A DNA stretch of 64,000 nt from Epiperipatus broadwayi (GCA_028023455.1 JAQFVV010012400.1:13093748-13157747); one strand, 5' to 3'. Shown: positions 46,321 to 57,480, counted from the first letter of the stretch. Made by a program: numbers and translations. Notes: generated by a model from the letters alone, not told the origin.

Positions 46321-48595
46321 GTAATTAATTTTTTCACAATGATTTTTTTTTTTAAAATAACAGTAATAAAAAATAAAATGTAAACGTTAAATACGATTAT
46401 AAACATTTTTTGGGGGACCCTCAAAACTAGATTTATCAAAAATGCAGGCTCCATCTTGGTTTATTTGAAAACTCACAAGTACCATATTTTCTGCCCACGT
46501 AAAAATGTCTCGTAAGTAAATAATATTGGCAAAAAAAATATTGTATACATTACAATTTATGATCTAATTTTTATTAAATTAGCTCCATTTCTGTGAGAAA
46601 AAAAAAGACCATTGATTTTTAAAAATTTTTTAAAAAAATTCTGCAAAAAAAGCAAAAAGTTGAAGTTTGTTAGGTACTTACAATACAAAAATATTGTTTA
46701 CTTAACAATGTACATAAAAAAATAGATTTAACAATATATATTACATTAACATAATATTTTTTTTGTAGATTTTAATTAAATGAATGATATTCAATGGAAT
46801 TTCAATCTTCTAATTTCAAAATGGTGATCAAAAAATGTAGTTGTCATTTTTTAAAAAAAACAAAAACTGTAATCTTTTATTATACATGACATTTACACAG
46901 GTTACTCTTTTTTTTTTTTTATTAATATGCTTAGTGAAAATGTTTTTTTAAATTATTAATTAACACTTTTTTTGTATATATATGTTAATAAAGTTTCTTC
47001 ATTTTATGATTAAAGCAGATATATTTTTTTATTTTATTATCATTTCCAAATTTGATATGCATAATAAATTATTTTTTAAGAGTAATTGCTAAATGGTTTA
47101 CAAAAGTTAATACTGATATAAAAACATTAAAATAATTAGATATATTGTAATTTTTTGAGAAAGAGACTCATCTATTATGTTTCTTTAAGAGAAAAAAATT
47201 ATTGAAAAAAAGAATATCATTTAGAGCATATTTAATAGCGGATGAAACTCTTATTTCACTGTTTATTTTATAAATAAAAATACGGTAGTTTGTTTTTATT
47301 TTTTGTATGAGTAAACAATTACTGAGTAAAATAAAATAAAAAAACTCTCAATTTATTTTTAATAACTGTAATATTATTTCTTAAATTTTGTTTATACCAA
47401 AATTGTAATTTATATATTCATATACATATAAAAAGCGTCTGTGTTATTTATGTGTGTGTTGAAAATTCCTTTATTCTTACAATTCAATAAATAATATTCT
47501 AATCATTTATCAACAGAATGGAGCAGTTTATGACACCACTGTACTCTAAACTTCTTTAAAATATTCATTTATGAAGAGTACAAAAAAGTATAAATATTGG
47601 TTTCTCCAAGCTATCTCAGCAATTAATTCATAAATTTACATATCTATTCATAAATCAATTGAAGTAAAATTTCAAGTATATATTTAACAAGCATAAAAAA
47701 TACAAATTATTTATATTGTAAATTATTAAAATCCATTTAAACAACCATTACACTTTTGCAAATAATTCCAAATGTCTTCAAAATATTAGGTAATAAGTAT
47801 ATATGCCATTGTATAAAAAGTGAAAAACTGTCCAGTTTTCAGAGGTGTGAGTAATTTGCATATTAATATATTTAGCTAAAATGATTTATATATTTTTGAT
47901 AAGAAATGCTATTGTTTTATCTGCAAGAAATATATATTTTGTAGCCCAGTACATTATTTTAATATATTAATTGTAAGTGCAATTTATTTGTATCCTAAGT
48001 TAGGAAATTAAATTCATTGTAACAACCTTTACAAGTATTGTCAAATATTTTATAATAGCCTTTTTCAAAATATTATGCGTAATAAAATACTGTAGATTAA
48101 ACTAGTATTTTTCATTGTTTGCTTTGTTTCTGGTGATTATTAAAATAAATATATATATATATTATAGAACTGATGAAAAGTCAATGATTATTGTTAGTTT
48201 GTTAGCTGGTTTTTGTTTATATTTATCCTTAATGGACAAACTTTTGTTGGTATTTTCCATTCATATTTATTAAATACATTAGCTATTATATTGATCGTTA
48301 TTACACGGAATATTTTGGAATAAATTATTATAAATGTAGAGATAAAAAAATATTTAATCTGAATTAATATTTTTTCCCATTAATGCCAATGATACATTTT
48401 TAGGATAACTTTAATGTGCTATGCATAATACATCATTTGTACATATTAGTGAAAGTATTTATTTAAGATTCACGCTAGAGAAAATGATATGTTTATGTAT
48501 AAGTGTATAAATAATAATAACATGTATATAAATGTTATTATTTATTTATTTTTATTAAGCTTATCTCATGTTGTGTAACTTTTGATTTGTTTTAG
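46321..48595. other. Intron, no feature seen
   Basis: AT-rich intron with many homopolymers. gggggaccctcaaaactaga near 46413 resembles transposon-terminal sequence, but no partner was found. It ends in the acceptor ttgttttag. Confidence 0.45.
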
Positions 48596-48886
48596 ATGGT
48601 CCTCAATATTCCTGGTGGGTTAGTCGAACAAATCAGATGATGGATTCTTGGGGTGGTGCTTCTAGAGGTTCCCGAAAGTGTTCATGTGGATTAAACAATG
48701 CTTGCATAGATACAAAAAAATGGTGTAATTGTGATTCAGGACTAAGTACATGGCAGGCTGATGAAGGTGATATTACTGAGAAAGATTATTTACCAGTACG
48801 TCAACTTCGTTTTGGAGATACTGGAACTGTAAATGACGACAAAGAAGGTTCCTTTGAACTTGGACCTCTTAAATGCATAGGAGACT
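48596..48886 (+). CDS. Nrx-IV: Neurexin-IV exon: fibrinogen-like domain end and linker
   Basis: It encodes DGPQYSWWVSRTNQMMDSWG, GASRGSRKCSCGLNNACIDT, KKWCNCDSGLSTWQADEGDI, then LPVRQLRFGDTGTVNDDKEG and LGPLKCIGD. CxCGLxxxCxDxxxxCNCD...WxxDxGxxTxKxxLPVxxLxFGDTG is strongly diagnostic of CASPR/neurexin-IV after the truncated fibrinogen-like fold. The first two bases complete an Asp codon; it ends phase 1 with the donor gtaagt. The ATG at 48637 is internal. Confidence 0.95.
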
Positions 48887-49600
48887 GTAAGTTATAATCA
48901 ATTAAATATAAATATATATTTTTAAAAAGTAAAGTGAGTGCACGTCGTAGAGTGTATTTATTATCTTCATAAATAATTTTACAATCAGATTTCTTTCAAA
49001 ATACTATCTTCAAAACTATTGTAATTTTTTTTTTTTCATAATGTATGGACCATGAAACTTTATATTGACCTTAAAGAAACTTCAATTACCTCTACTGCAA
49101 TTTCTAAAAAATAAAAAGGAATAGAATAAAAGATATCTGAATGGTTAGTTATTTGGAAAGTCATATTTTATTGGAATAACAAAAATAGTAGATTGAGCAT
49201 TGATTCGGAAACTTTGAACCTTAGATTCTGTCTTTACCATTTTGCTAAACTTCTCAGGGAAATAGAAAACACTGCAGTAGTTATCAGTGAATGTCATTAT
49301 TATGGATTGCTTTAAGTCATGGATATGTTTTTAGCAGAGGTTAAATCTGGAGTGAGAAAATCAAAAATAAGAAATGCATTCAACTCAAAACATTTAAGCT
49401 AAATTAATTGAAAATGTTGAAAGTAATTATTTGTTCATATTATAAATATTAGAAAATTTGTTCATATGTTTATAAATATGCTCAATGATGTCATTATTAC
49501 TAGAAATAGATATTGTAAATGAAAACTAATGTTAAATAAGAATGTACATTAATTCCAACTTTGTTTTCCATATTTATTATAGTAATTTTACAGGAATCAT
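48887..49600. other. Intron, no feature seen
   Basis: AT-rich intron between the exon and the plus-strand LINE. Confidence 0.45.
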
Positions 49601-49719
49601 TACAGTTGGTGTTGAGACCTTAGCTAAGAATGGCTTGGATATCTTGCCCAGCAGGAGTAGACATGAAGCTACTCAGGACATAAATCTGTGAACTCCTCAT
49701 AAACTTCCCTTCATTGAGA

Positions 49720-50400
49720 GAAGACACATTGAGAATTGGCACATGAAATATTAGATATTTGAGAAGAGCTGTGCAATTGGAAAATTTGAAAAGAGAATTA
49801 TGTATAAATAATATTAATGTTATAGGATTAAGTAAGGCGAAGTGGGAAGAATGGGGGAAGTAAGTAGTGGAAATGTTATGTTGTTTTATTCAAGTGGTGA
49901 TAGATTAATTAATGGAGTTGGCATTTCTGTTGGGAAGAGAATTTGGAATAGTGTGGCAAAGGTTGATTGTATTGACAATAGACTGATGATGATGAGAATA
50001 AATGGAAGTCCTAGGGATTTGGTAATCATACAAGTTTATATGTCAATGATGATATTGAAATTGATGAAATATATGAGTAGAGGAAATTGTCCAATATGAA
50101 GGAAAAAATGCATGTATATTGCTATTGGGTGATAGGAATGCTGTTGTGGGGAAAGGTAAGGAAGGGAAAATTATTGGAAATTATGGTATTGGTAAAAGAA
50201 ATGAAAGATGTAGCTGGCTTGTATAATTTTATAAGGAGAATGGATTTGTGATTGGAGATTATATACATGGAAAACATCAAGTGATAGAGAATGTTATCTA
50301 ATTGATTGTATATTGACTCGGTATAAATACAATAATGTTATTAAGGGTTTGCATGTTTTGCCTGGTGCTGATATAAATTTAGATCATAATTTGGTTATGG
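49720..50400 (+). pseudogene. LINE endonuclease, broken
   Basis: RELCINNINVIGLSKAKWEE is the region of the catalytic Glu, here replaced (SKAKW for Q-E-T-x-W). SGNVMLFYSSGDRLINGVGI and SVGKRIWNSVAKVDCIDNRL follow, then LVIIQVYMSM, then LLLGDRNAVVGKGKEG (GDxN motif) and FVIGDYIHGKHQ near 50235. The ORF at 49842-50099 is its longest intact piece. It is inactive. Confidence 0.65.
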
Positions 50401-50401
50401 C
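50388..50401. repeat. 14-bp target duplication, left (aatttggttatggc)
   Basis: Exactly repeated at 50645-50658; it flanks the small ribozyme-unit element inserted into the LINE. Confidence 0.75.
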
Positions 50402-50644
50402 CAATAAACATCACATGATCACCATTTCTTATGCTTATAACTGTTATTAAAACAGGCAAAACTCTCTATACGTATTGCCACTCAATGCAAGCTCCTTACT
50501 GACGAAGACCACAAGCCAGAAACTAGTCTGGGATATTGGATGAGTAGGCACTAGATGGGGATTTTATGCACAAGCCTTCTGGCATTCATTGATTACTCTG
50601 GCTTGCATTGAGTGGCAATATGTGTAGAGAGTTTTGCCTGTTTT
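50402..50644. mobile_element. Small inverted ribozyme-unit element in the LINE
   Basis: The ends are inverted (aaacaggcaaaactctctat and, inverted, aaaacaggcaaaactctcta). The right half is a plus-oriented unit containing CTGACGA...AGAAACTAGTC (50491-50541), a degenerate hammerhead with a lost stem II and a one-base deletion in stem I. It belongs to the 1784-3665 family and is bounded by an exact 14-bp target duplication. Confidence 0.7.
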
Positions 50645-50777
50645 AATTTGGTTATGGCTAAATTAAAGTTGGGCTTAAAAATAATTAAAAGAGGGGAAAA
50701 AATATATAACATGGGACTTAGATAAATTGAGAGGAATGGAAAAAGGAAAGTTTGGTTTAATATGTGAAAATGAATTC

Positions 50778-50785
50778 AAGGTATT
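50778..50785. repeat. 8-bp target duplication, left (aaggtatt)
   Basis: It recurs at 51877-51884. The LINE frame resumes there, supporting an insertion between them. Confidence 0.6.
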
Positions 50786-51876
50786 CGTCGGTTAGCTGCC
50801 ACACGCCGCTCGATGTAGCTGATTCCATGCAAAAGCACAGAAATATGTTGTTTATGCGGCCTATAGAACAGTTCTGTCCATATTAGCTTTTAAGCAGGCC
50901 TAGTTGGCATTGCACCCAAATATTACGGCCCGCTTTTGTGCTTCCTGGTACTATGCAAATAGTGCACACTTCATAGATCGCTACAGTATGATGTGAGGGT
51001 GTATAGAATTCAAGTGGCCATAACTCTTTTCATGTGCATTTGAAATAATGATTTTTCACACGACCTGACGTAGTTTTAGATAGTAATAATTGTAAGCCAG
51101 TCGCAGCGCTTCCGTACACATCTTTTTAAGGTGAAATGAATTGCAAAAGTGTATGTTCCAGCATCATTTTACAGAATTCAGATGAAAAGGGAATTTTGTG
51201 CAAGAACAGCTACGAGACTACTAAAATGGCTGTGGTTTGTCGTTGTTTTTAAAAGCATAAGCTTGGCTTGATCAGTCGCTCATTTTAAAATGGATTTCTT
51301 ACATTTTATTAAATAATGTTGTTTCGTAAATTTTTTTAAAATAGTTTTCAAAATGTTGTCATGGAATGTTTTTAATATATATATATTTAAAATAGTTTTT
51401 AAAATGTCATCGCAGAATGTTTCTAATATATATATATTTTGTTTGATCAGAGTAGCGCATGTTTTGGCCGATCTTTTGGATATTCAAAACCATCGGCCCT
51501 CCTCCCTGCACATTCCGGTGCTATGCGCTGCCATGTATAATGTAATTTAAAAATGTTTGATCAGAGTAGTGCATCTTTTGGCTGATCCTTTGGATCGGCA
51601 AAAGCATTGGTCCCCCTCCCTGCACATTCCAGCACTACACGCTGACATGTATAAGGTAATTAAAAAAAGTAATTTAGAAACTAATGTTTTCCAAAAAAAA
51701 AGAAACGCACTTTTTTTAAAAAAAAATTGTTTTAAAGAAAAATAAATGTAAATCCCTATAAAAAAAAAGAAACAGGTGAAAGCATTATATTTATTTGTTT
51801 TTGAATAAATAATAACAAAATTGTAAACCAGCCCGGTAAAGTTATATCTATTGTTTTTTAGTCAACCTGAATTAAA
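50786..51876. mobile_element. Unclassified 1.1-kb non-autonomous element in the LINE
   Basis: It begins cgtcggttagctgccacacg and ends gtcaacctgaattaaa; ggttagct and (inverted) ggttgact are weakly inverted. It is GC-richer at the left. It contains two tandem pairs: a ~55-bp unit (51335-51435, aaaatgttgtcatggaatgt) and a 114-bp unit (51441-51668, gtttgatcagagtagcgcat). No coding capacity; short frames across the repeats are shadows. Confidence 0.5.
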
Positions 51877-51884
51877 AAGGTATT

Positions 51885-52621
51885 GTTCAAGATGAGGAAT
51901 ATATTAATAGTGTTGATGTAGAATTAAAGAAGGATTCTGGACAACAAAATATGTAAAAGGTATTATTCGGATAAGGAAAGCTAAACGACCTTAGATAACT
52001 GAAGATATGTTGGAAAAGATGGAAGAATGAAAATACTGCGGGAAGAGCAAAGTGCATATAGAAAAATTAATAATGAGCTAAGAAGAAAAACAGATTTAGC
52101 AAAATAAAAATGGTTGGAGCAAGAATGTAGAGAGATAGAAATGCTTCAGCAGATGAAAAGATATGATCTGGTATTTGATAGAATAAGAAATGTCACTTGG
52201 TAGAAAAAGACATGGGTAACAAATAAGATTGCAGATAAGAATGGTAAGAGATTAGTTGATAGCAATAATATAATAAAAAGATGGAAAGAATATCTTCAGT
52301 GTTTCTTTAGAAAGGGAAGATAATTTGATTATTTATGAATTTGAAAAGATATTGAAATAGATGATATTGGTATGGACGTATTACCAGATGAAATAAGAAA
52401 GTCATTTGCACAAATGAAGAACTGTAATCCTGTTGGATTTGATGCAATATGTATAGAATTTATGGAAGAAATGGGAAAATATACTATGAAAGAAGTAGTT
52501 GGACATTGCAATTTGATACAGTGGAGTTTTGCCTGAAGATTTTTTAAGAATTATAATGATTCCAATTGTTAATAAGAAAAAAGTTAATAAATGTGAAAAG
52601 TATAGTACAATAAGTTTTAAG
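51885..52621 (+). pseudogene. LINE linker and start of RT, broken
   Basis: Fragments include DEEYINSVDVELKKDSGQQN, TEDMLEKMEE, NKIADKNGKRLVDSNNIIKR followed by WKEYLQCFF, and IRKSFAQMKNCNPVGFDAIC followed by IEFMEEMGK (RT motif 1-2: K-x-x-x-x-G-x-D). Frame changes are frequent. Confidence 0.6.
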
Positions 52622-52797
52622 CCAATAAACATTACATGACGAGCACTTCTTATGCTTATGTATAACTGTTGTTAAAACAGGCAAAACTCACTATACGTAT
52701 TGCCACACGCACCAAGCTAGAGTAATCAATGGATGCCAGAAGGTGTGTGCATAAAATCTCCATCTAGTGCCTACTCAACCAGTATCCCCAGATTTGT
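52622..52797 (-). mobile_element. Truncated ribozyme-unit fragment in the LINE
   Basis: aataaacattacatgacgag ... ggcaaaactcactatacgta ... agtaatcaatggatgccaga ... agtatccccaga is one partial unit of the 1784-3665 family. It breaks off inside the stem I region, before the hammerhead core. A short taagttt is found on both sides and may be the target duplication. Confidence 0.6.
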
Positions 52798-52799
52798 TT

Positions 52800-53810
52800 A
52801 AGTTTGTTATCTCATGCTTCTAAAGTTTTATTGAGGATTTTAACTCAAAAGAATTTATGGGAAGATAGAGTATTATATTGGAGAAGAATAGTTTGGTATT
52901 CAGAGAGGGAAAAATGCAAGAGATGCTATTAGTGTTGTTAGAACAATTGCAGAGAGATATATTGAAAGAGATTGATTTGGAATAATGAGACTGATGAAGT
53001 GGAATGTAGAAAGTGGAGTTAGGCAAGGATGGAATATGTCACCTGTTCTTTTTAATATTTATTTAGAAAACATGCTAAATAATTATGTAGTTAGCAGAGG
53101 AGCAAATGTTGGAGTTAGAATAATAAAATGTATAAGATTTACATATGATATGGCTTTTATATAACTGAGGATGAAAAGTGTGTTCATAATATGTTGAATA
53201 AATTGGAGGAAGGATTTATGTAAAATGGAATGAAGATTAATGTTGAGAAGACTAAGTGGTTATGAATAGGCAGATATCCATAAAAACCAGAAATTGAAAT
53301 CCTTGATAACATAGTTCAACAAGAAAGGCATTTAGATATTTGGGTAGTTAGTTGAATGAGGAAGGAAAAAGTGAAGATGAAGTTAAAAGAAGAATAGCAT
53401 TGACAAAGGAGGCATTTATTAAGAGAAAAAAATATTCTGTGGATCTTGAAGAGTGAATTAAGAAGATTAATTAAATGCTATGTGTTGGAGTGTACATATG
53501 TGAAACGTGGACAATAAGTAATAAAATTAGGAACAGGTTGGAAGCCTTTGAGATGTAGACATGGAGAAGAATGGAAATAATTAGTTCAATGAATAAAATA
53601 ACAAATGAAGTTTTGAAAAGTGTAAATGAAAAAAGATTGATTGTGGAAATAAGGAAGAGAAATGGATTGAACATATGTTAAATTATAGTTTGATGAAAGA
53701 TGTTTCAGAGGGAAATGTGAGTGGAAGAGATTGACATTGTTGGATGATATAAGAGATGGGAAGAGTTATGGAGAGTTGAAGAGCTGGGCAATGAAGAGAA
53801 TGGTAAAATG
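52800..53810 (+). pseudogene. LINE RT palm and C-terminus, broken
   Basis: NARDAISVVRTIAERYIERD, then VESGVRQGWNMSPVLFNIYL followed by ENMLNN (motif B), then RFTYDMAFI, where the catalytic Asp pair (ADD) has become YDM. Next come FRYLGSLNEEG-like text, EVKRRIALTKEAFIKRKKIF and a final KWIEHMLNYSLMKDVSEGNV. The motif C change and many stops show it is dead. Confidence 0.7.
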
Positions 53811-53880
53811 GATGAATTGATGATGTGACTATTCTCTGGACCTGTCCATTTGACACTACTATTGATGCTAACACTTAATA

Positions 53881-55056
53881 GGCAGCTTTATAAAATAAGC
53901 ATCAAAATATGTTAGAGATTTGACGGTAATTTTTAATTTGAACTGATTAAAAGCAAAAACAATTTTACTTTTTGATTCCAGAATATATAATATACTGATG
54001 ATAATGTATATATTGCTATTCCAAAGAATGATTTACAGAATGTTTTTAAAATTTTGAATGGAATCTTTAATATTAAAAAAATTCATATATTTTGTCACCT
54101 AGTGATGGAAGAAAAAACTTGATTTATGAAGAGAGATATCTCTTGGTAATACTTTGAATCTTATCATAAAAATTAAAAGCATTTCTAAGAGATCTGTTTA
54201 TTATTCAGGTATATTTATTATCTAATAATTGTAATGATAATGAAATAGAAAACATTTTTAATGAAAAAAAAAGTCATTGACAGAAATATAAAATTGGTTA
54301 TTTATTGGATTGCTAATTATAAAATTTTTGTTTTTGATTTAAAATAATATCAATCCCATTATCTTTGCTTTTATCTTCAGAATATAAAATTTTTAGACAT
54401 AATTTTTATTCATTTCTCCTAATTCATTTTATTTCATAGAATTCTGCAATATCCAACTTTTTTTTTTTCTATCAATAACTTTCCCATCTTTTGGCTTGTT
54501 CATTGCCCTAATATTTCATCTAATTGTAGAATATTAAGATGAAATTATTGAATTTAGCATTAAGACATCTATAGTTTATGGCATCATTTAATTATTTATT
54601 TTCTGACAAATGTTAATAGTGGTCTCAGCAAAATATATATTTAGAAAGATTATTCCAATTTTTAAGAATTATATAATTCTCCAGATTCTCACTTTTATTG
54701 TAATCAGGTTTAATCTGTCTGCAATTATGTAAAGAATTTCTTGAAAAGGAATAACCGTTATTAATCTCAAAACTAATAATGTCTCTAATGTGATAGAATT
54801 TCAATTGAATGACTTTCTGTACAATTTCAGAATGAGTTATAGATTATTCTGATATAATAAAGTTTTTTTGAGTATAAAGAAAGTAATTTTTTTGATTTTC
54901 TAAGAATATATTCAACCTTATAAATTTATAGACTAGCTTAGTATAATTAATTTACATAAATCAATTCTAAAAGTTTTTGGAAATTGATTGAATGTCTCCA
55001 TGGGAGGGGGGTACCTTGGCAACCGAAACTTTTTATTTCAAATATAATTATTTTTT
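53881..55056. other. Intron, no feature seen
   Basis: AT-rich intron. gggaggggggtaccttggca near 55000 is a small GC-rich patch without a partner. Confidence 0.4.
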
Positions 55057-55203
55057 GGTACTAGTATCATTGACGGTACAGGTCGCTGGATGGGGCTGAT
55101 TTAGTTATTTAATAATATGTCGCGGCCAGATAACATTATATTTGAATGTTTTGAGTAGCAATAGCGCCATCCAGCGACCTGTACCGTTGATGATACTAGT
55201 ACC
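55057..55203. mobile_element. 147-bp foldback MITE with Merlin-like ends
   Basis: The ends GGTACTAGTATCATTGACGG and inverted GGTACTAGTATCATCAACGG continue into TACAGGTCGCTGGATGG, about 40 bp in all with few mismatches. The box GATGGGGCTG/GATGGCGCTA sits 32 nt from each end. No clear 8-bp target duplication. Its short size suggests a minimal derivative of the Merlin group. Confidence 0.7.
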
Positions 55204-55767
55204 TTAATTGTTATCGATATATTTTTATCATATATTAATGATTTAATGTAACTTTTTTAAGTCTTTACATGTTTTGTAGAATTATTTTTTACAATTCAAT
55301 ATGTTATATACTATAATTAACTTATATGAATTTTTGAACATTGCAATTAAAAAATAATTGCCTATCTCCAAACTAAATCTAATATTAACATTTAATAAGA
55401 AATAATTATGCAAAGTAAAGAAACATGGAATGGAACGAACTGGTTTCATTTTATTTAAAGTTTATATAGACCTTCCTTATATAATTTAGTATTAATTAAG
55501 CAGTTGTATTTATATCATTTTGTACATAAACTTTTTTATTTATTAATTGCTTATTAATTAATTTTTGTAACACTTTGCTACATTTTTGTGAGTTTTTCTC
55601 TTTTTTTAATTTAGAAATAAATTATTTTTAAATAATAATAATTTATTATTGTCTAATGTCATCACAAGCTATGAAAAAAAACCCATATTAATAAACTTAA
55701 TTTTTAATGAATTTAAATTGCAGTATAATTACTTTAAATTTATTTATTATTATTTTTTAAAAACTAG
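55204..55767. other. Intron, no feature seen
   Basis: AT-rich intron ending in the acceptor aaaaactag, which lacks a strong pyrimidine tract immediately before it (a T-run lies about 15 nt upstream). Confidence 0.45.
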
Positions 55768-55938
55768 CTTTATTTGATAATGTGGTTACATTCTGGAGAG
55801 AAGATGCAATTTTATCATTTCCACCATTCTCAGCAGGACAATCTGGTGATATATACTTTCAATTCAAAACAACTGCTGAAAATGCAGTGATTCTTTCTAA
55901 TAAGGGACCAACTGATTATATAAAAGTGTTACTAGTAG
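55768..55938 (+). CDS. Nrx-IV: Neurexin-IV exon: LamG domain 3, part 1
   Basis: It encodes SLFDNVVTFWREDAILSFPP, FSAGQSGDIYFQFKTTAENA and VILSNKGPTDYIKVLLVG. The phrase VTFxxxDAxLxFPPFxAGQSGDIYFxFKTTxExAVxLxNxGPTDYI is the conserved start of the third LamG of Nrx-IV/CASPR. The first two bases complete a Ser codon, and the donor gttagt lies after the first base of a Gly codon. Confidence 0.95.
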
Positions 55939-56309
55939 GTTAGTACTCTTAAATTTTATTATTATTGAATAGCATAGTTGAAATTTTCTAAGCTTATCTT
56001 ATTTTTTATGAATTTACTTGTTATATTTTATTGATGAATAATTCCAGCGCATAATGCTAGTTGAAATTGAAAATCAAATTACTCTCCAAATGTTAAGAAA
56101 TTTTAGCTATGTCTGACTCTCAAACAGCCAGCCTACAGGCTGTTTGAGAGTCAGACTTTTATATATGTATTCACAGAGGTTGTAGCTGAAATTTCAGTTT
56201 TAACATTTGGAGAGTGATTTAATATTTATTGATGAAGTCTGTATTTTACAATAATACAAGCTTTTATACTTTTATATTGAAAAAATATATATTTGAAAAT
56301 CTTTTCTAG
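55939..56309. other. Short intron with a palindrome
   Basis: The only short intron here (371 bp). It carries a foldback: gtctgactctcaaacagcc (from 56111) against ggctgtttgagagtcagac (56138-56156), with an outer pair actctccaaatgttaa / aacatttggagagtg. The ttccagcgcataatgctag start (56042) and ttaagaaattttagctatg resemble 36551-36655, so both are probably copies of one small element. Confidence 0.55.
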
Positions 56310-56528
56310 GTGGTGATGAAATTCAGTTTTTATATGATGCGGGTAATGGTCCAAAGATTGTTGCAAAAGAAACTTCATCCAGGTTAAATGATGATAGATG
56401 GCACTCTGTTCAAATTGAAAGAAACCGTAAAGAGGCGAGAATTAGACTTGACGGTAGCTTAACAACTGAAATAGAAGAAGCAGAAGGACCCTTCAGAGCA
56501 TTACAACTGATTGAGCCTCTTTTTGTGG
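56310..56528 (+). CDS. Nrx-IV: Neurexin-IV exon: LamG domain 3, part 2
   Basis: It encodes GDEIQFLYDAGNGPKIVAKE, TSSRLNDDRWHSVQIERNRK and EARIRLDGSLTTEIEEAEGP to EPLFVG. LNDxxWHxVxxERNxKEAxLxxD is the LamG hallmark strand pair. The exon is 219 nt: two bases finish a Gly codon, then 72 codons and one base, so the phase is kept. The acceptor is ttctag and the donor gtaaat. Confidence 0.95.
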
Positions 56529-56899
56529 GTAAATTATATTTATTTGATATAAAACTTTGTTGTTAATATTTTGAATAATTAAATATACACATTATTTCTA
56601 TGCATAGGATTTTTTTAAAACCATTTTGTGTTCTATTTATGAGTATATATATATAATGCTTCAAGCTCAGTGAGAAACTATTAGAATCTTTTTTTGCAAG
56701 ATATATGAAGAAAACTTTTAAGTAAATATTACTTTGATTAAATGTGACATATTTACTTATAGATAAGTGTATGTTTAAAATTTACCAGCCAATTGATTAA
56801 TTACAAACAATAACTTGTTTTGATGTATAAAAAACTTAAAATCATTTTTAATATTCAAATTATTTTTAGGAGATTAAATACCCTGTGCCCTTAATGTTT
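56529..56899. other. Intron, no feature seen
   Basis: AT-rich intron before a Merlin fragment. Confidence 0.4.
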
Positions 56900-57480
56900 G
56901 GTACTGGTGCATTTGCAGCACTCGACCGCTTGATGGCGCTGCTTTTCACCAAACACACCTCTATACAGTGTGTTGTGGCCTAACTTACGGCTAACACTAC
57001 AGCATTGTTGTAGCTGTAACAGGCTGCCTGATGGCGATGATTTGTAAGTGTACATAACAAAATACCATTGTCTTACAGTATTCCTCAAGAAAGCTGATGG
57101 TGGGGTGTTTTTTTAGGCCAAAAACATCCTGCCAGACGCGAAGCTATGTGGGTGCAGTAAAAACATGGTGTTAGTGAATTACAGGAGGTGGGAATTCAGA
57201 TGCCACTCCTGCAAGCTTCCCTGTGATCTTCGTAAGGACACTTGGTTCGATGACTCCAAAATACAGTTTCTTACAGCTTTGTGGATCGTATACTATTGGA
57301 GTCATGATGAACTGACAGTGGAACGCGGTGTGGGTGAACGGGACCTCTCCAGAGGCGCCCTCATCAACTGGAACACCGGTCTATGCGAGCTTCGCCGGGA
57401 GAGCCTCGTTCACACCCCTCTTGTCGCATAGGTGTTCCGGATAAGATCGTGGAGGTCGAGAGACCCTCTACTTGGATTTT
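56900..57480 (+). mobile_element. Merlin element fragment (5' end plus transposase start)
   Basis: It starts GGTACTGGTGCATTTGCAGC with GATGGCGCTG exactly 32 nt in, and a second GATGGCGATG about 100 bp later (about 57032), paralleling the box clusters in the giant foldback arm. A transposase frame follows. No right end with an inverted box was found downstream, so it is probably 3'-truncated near 57480, where GC content drops to the intron level. Confidence 0.65.
57085..57431 (+). pseudogene. Merlin/IS1595-family transposase N-terminal half
   Basis: From about 57115 the frame reads AKNILPDAKLCGCSKNMVLV, NYRRWEFRCHSCKLPCDLRK and DTWFDDSKIQFLTALWIVYY, then WSHDELTVERGVGERDLSRG and ALINWNTGLCELRRES. 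It shows W-x-F-x-C-x2-C...R-K-x-T-W-F-x-x-S-K, the IS1595/Merlin N-terminal domain, followed by an HTH-like LSRGALINW segment. The Cys pairs are intact. A T7 run just upstream (57107-57113) breaks the frame from the GVFL part or marks an acceptor. The DDE triad is missing. Confidence 0.65.

Larger units (their letters stand above)
49601..53880 (+). mobile_element. RTE/CFDP2-like LINE, degenerate and interrupted
   Basis: The order on + is an APE endonuclease (about 49720-50400), a linker (50659-50777 and 51885-52330), an RT (about 52370-53270) and a C-terminal region (53320-53810) ending in VSxGNVSGRD-like sequence. Stops are frequent. Three younger elements interrupt it: 50402-50644, 50786-51876 and 52622-52797. 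Wording such as GVGISV (EN) and ALTKEAFIKRKK (C-terminus) is typical of the RTE-like LINEs often annotated as craniofacial development protein 2-like. Confidence 0.7.
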
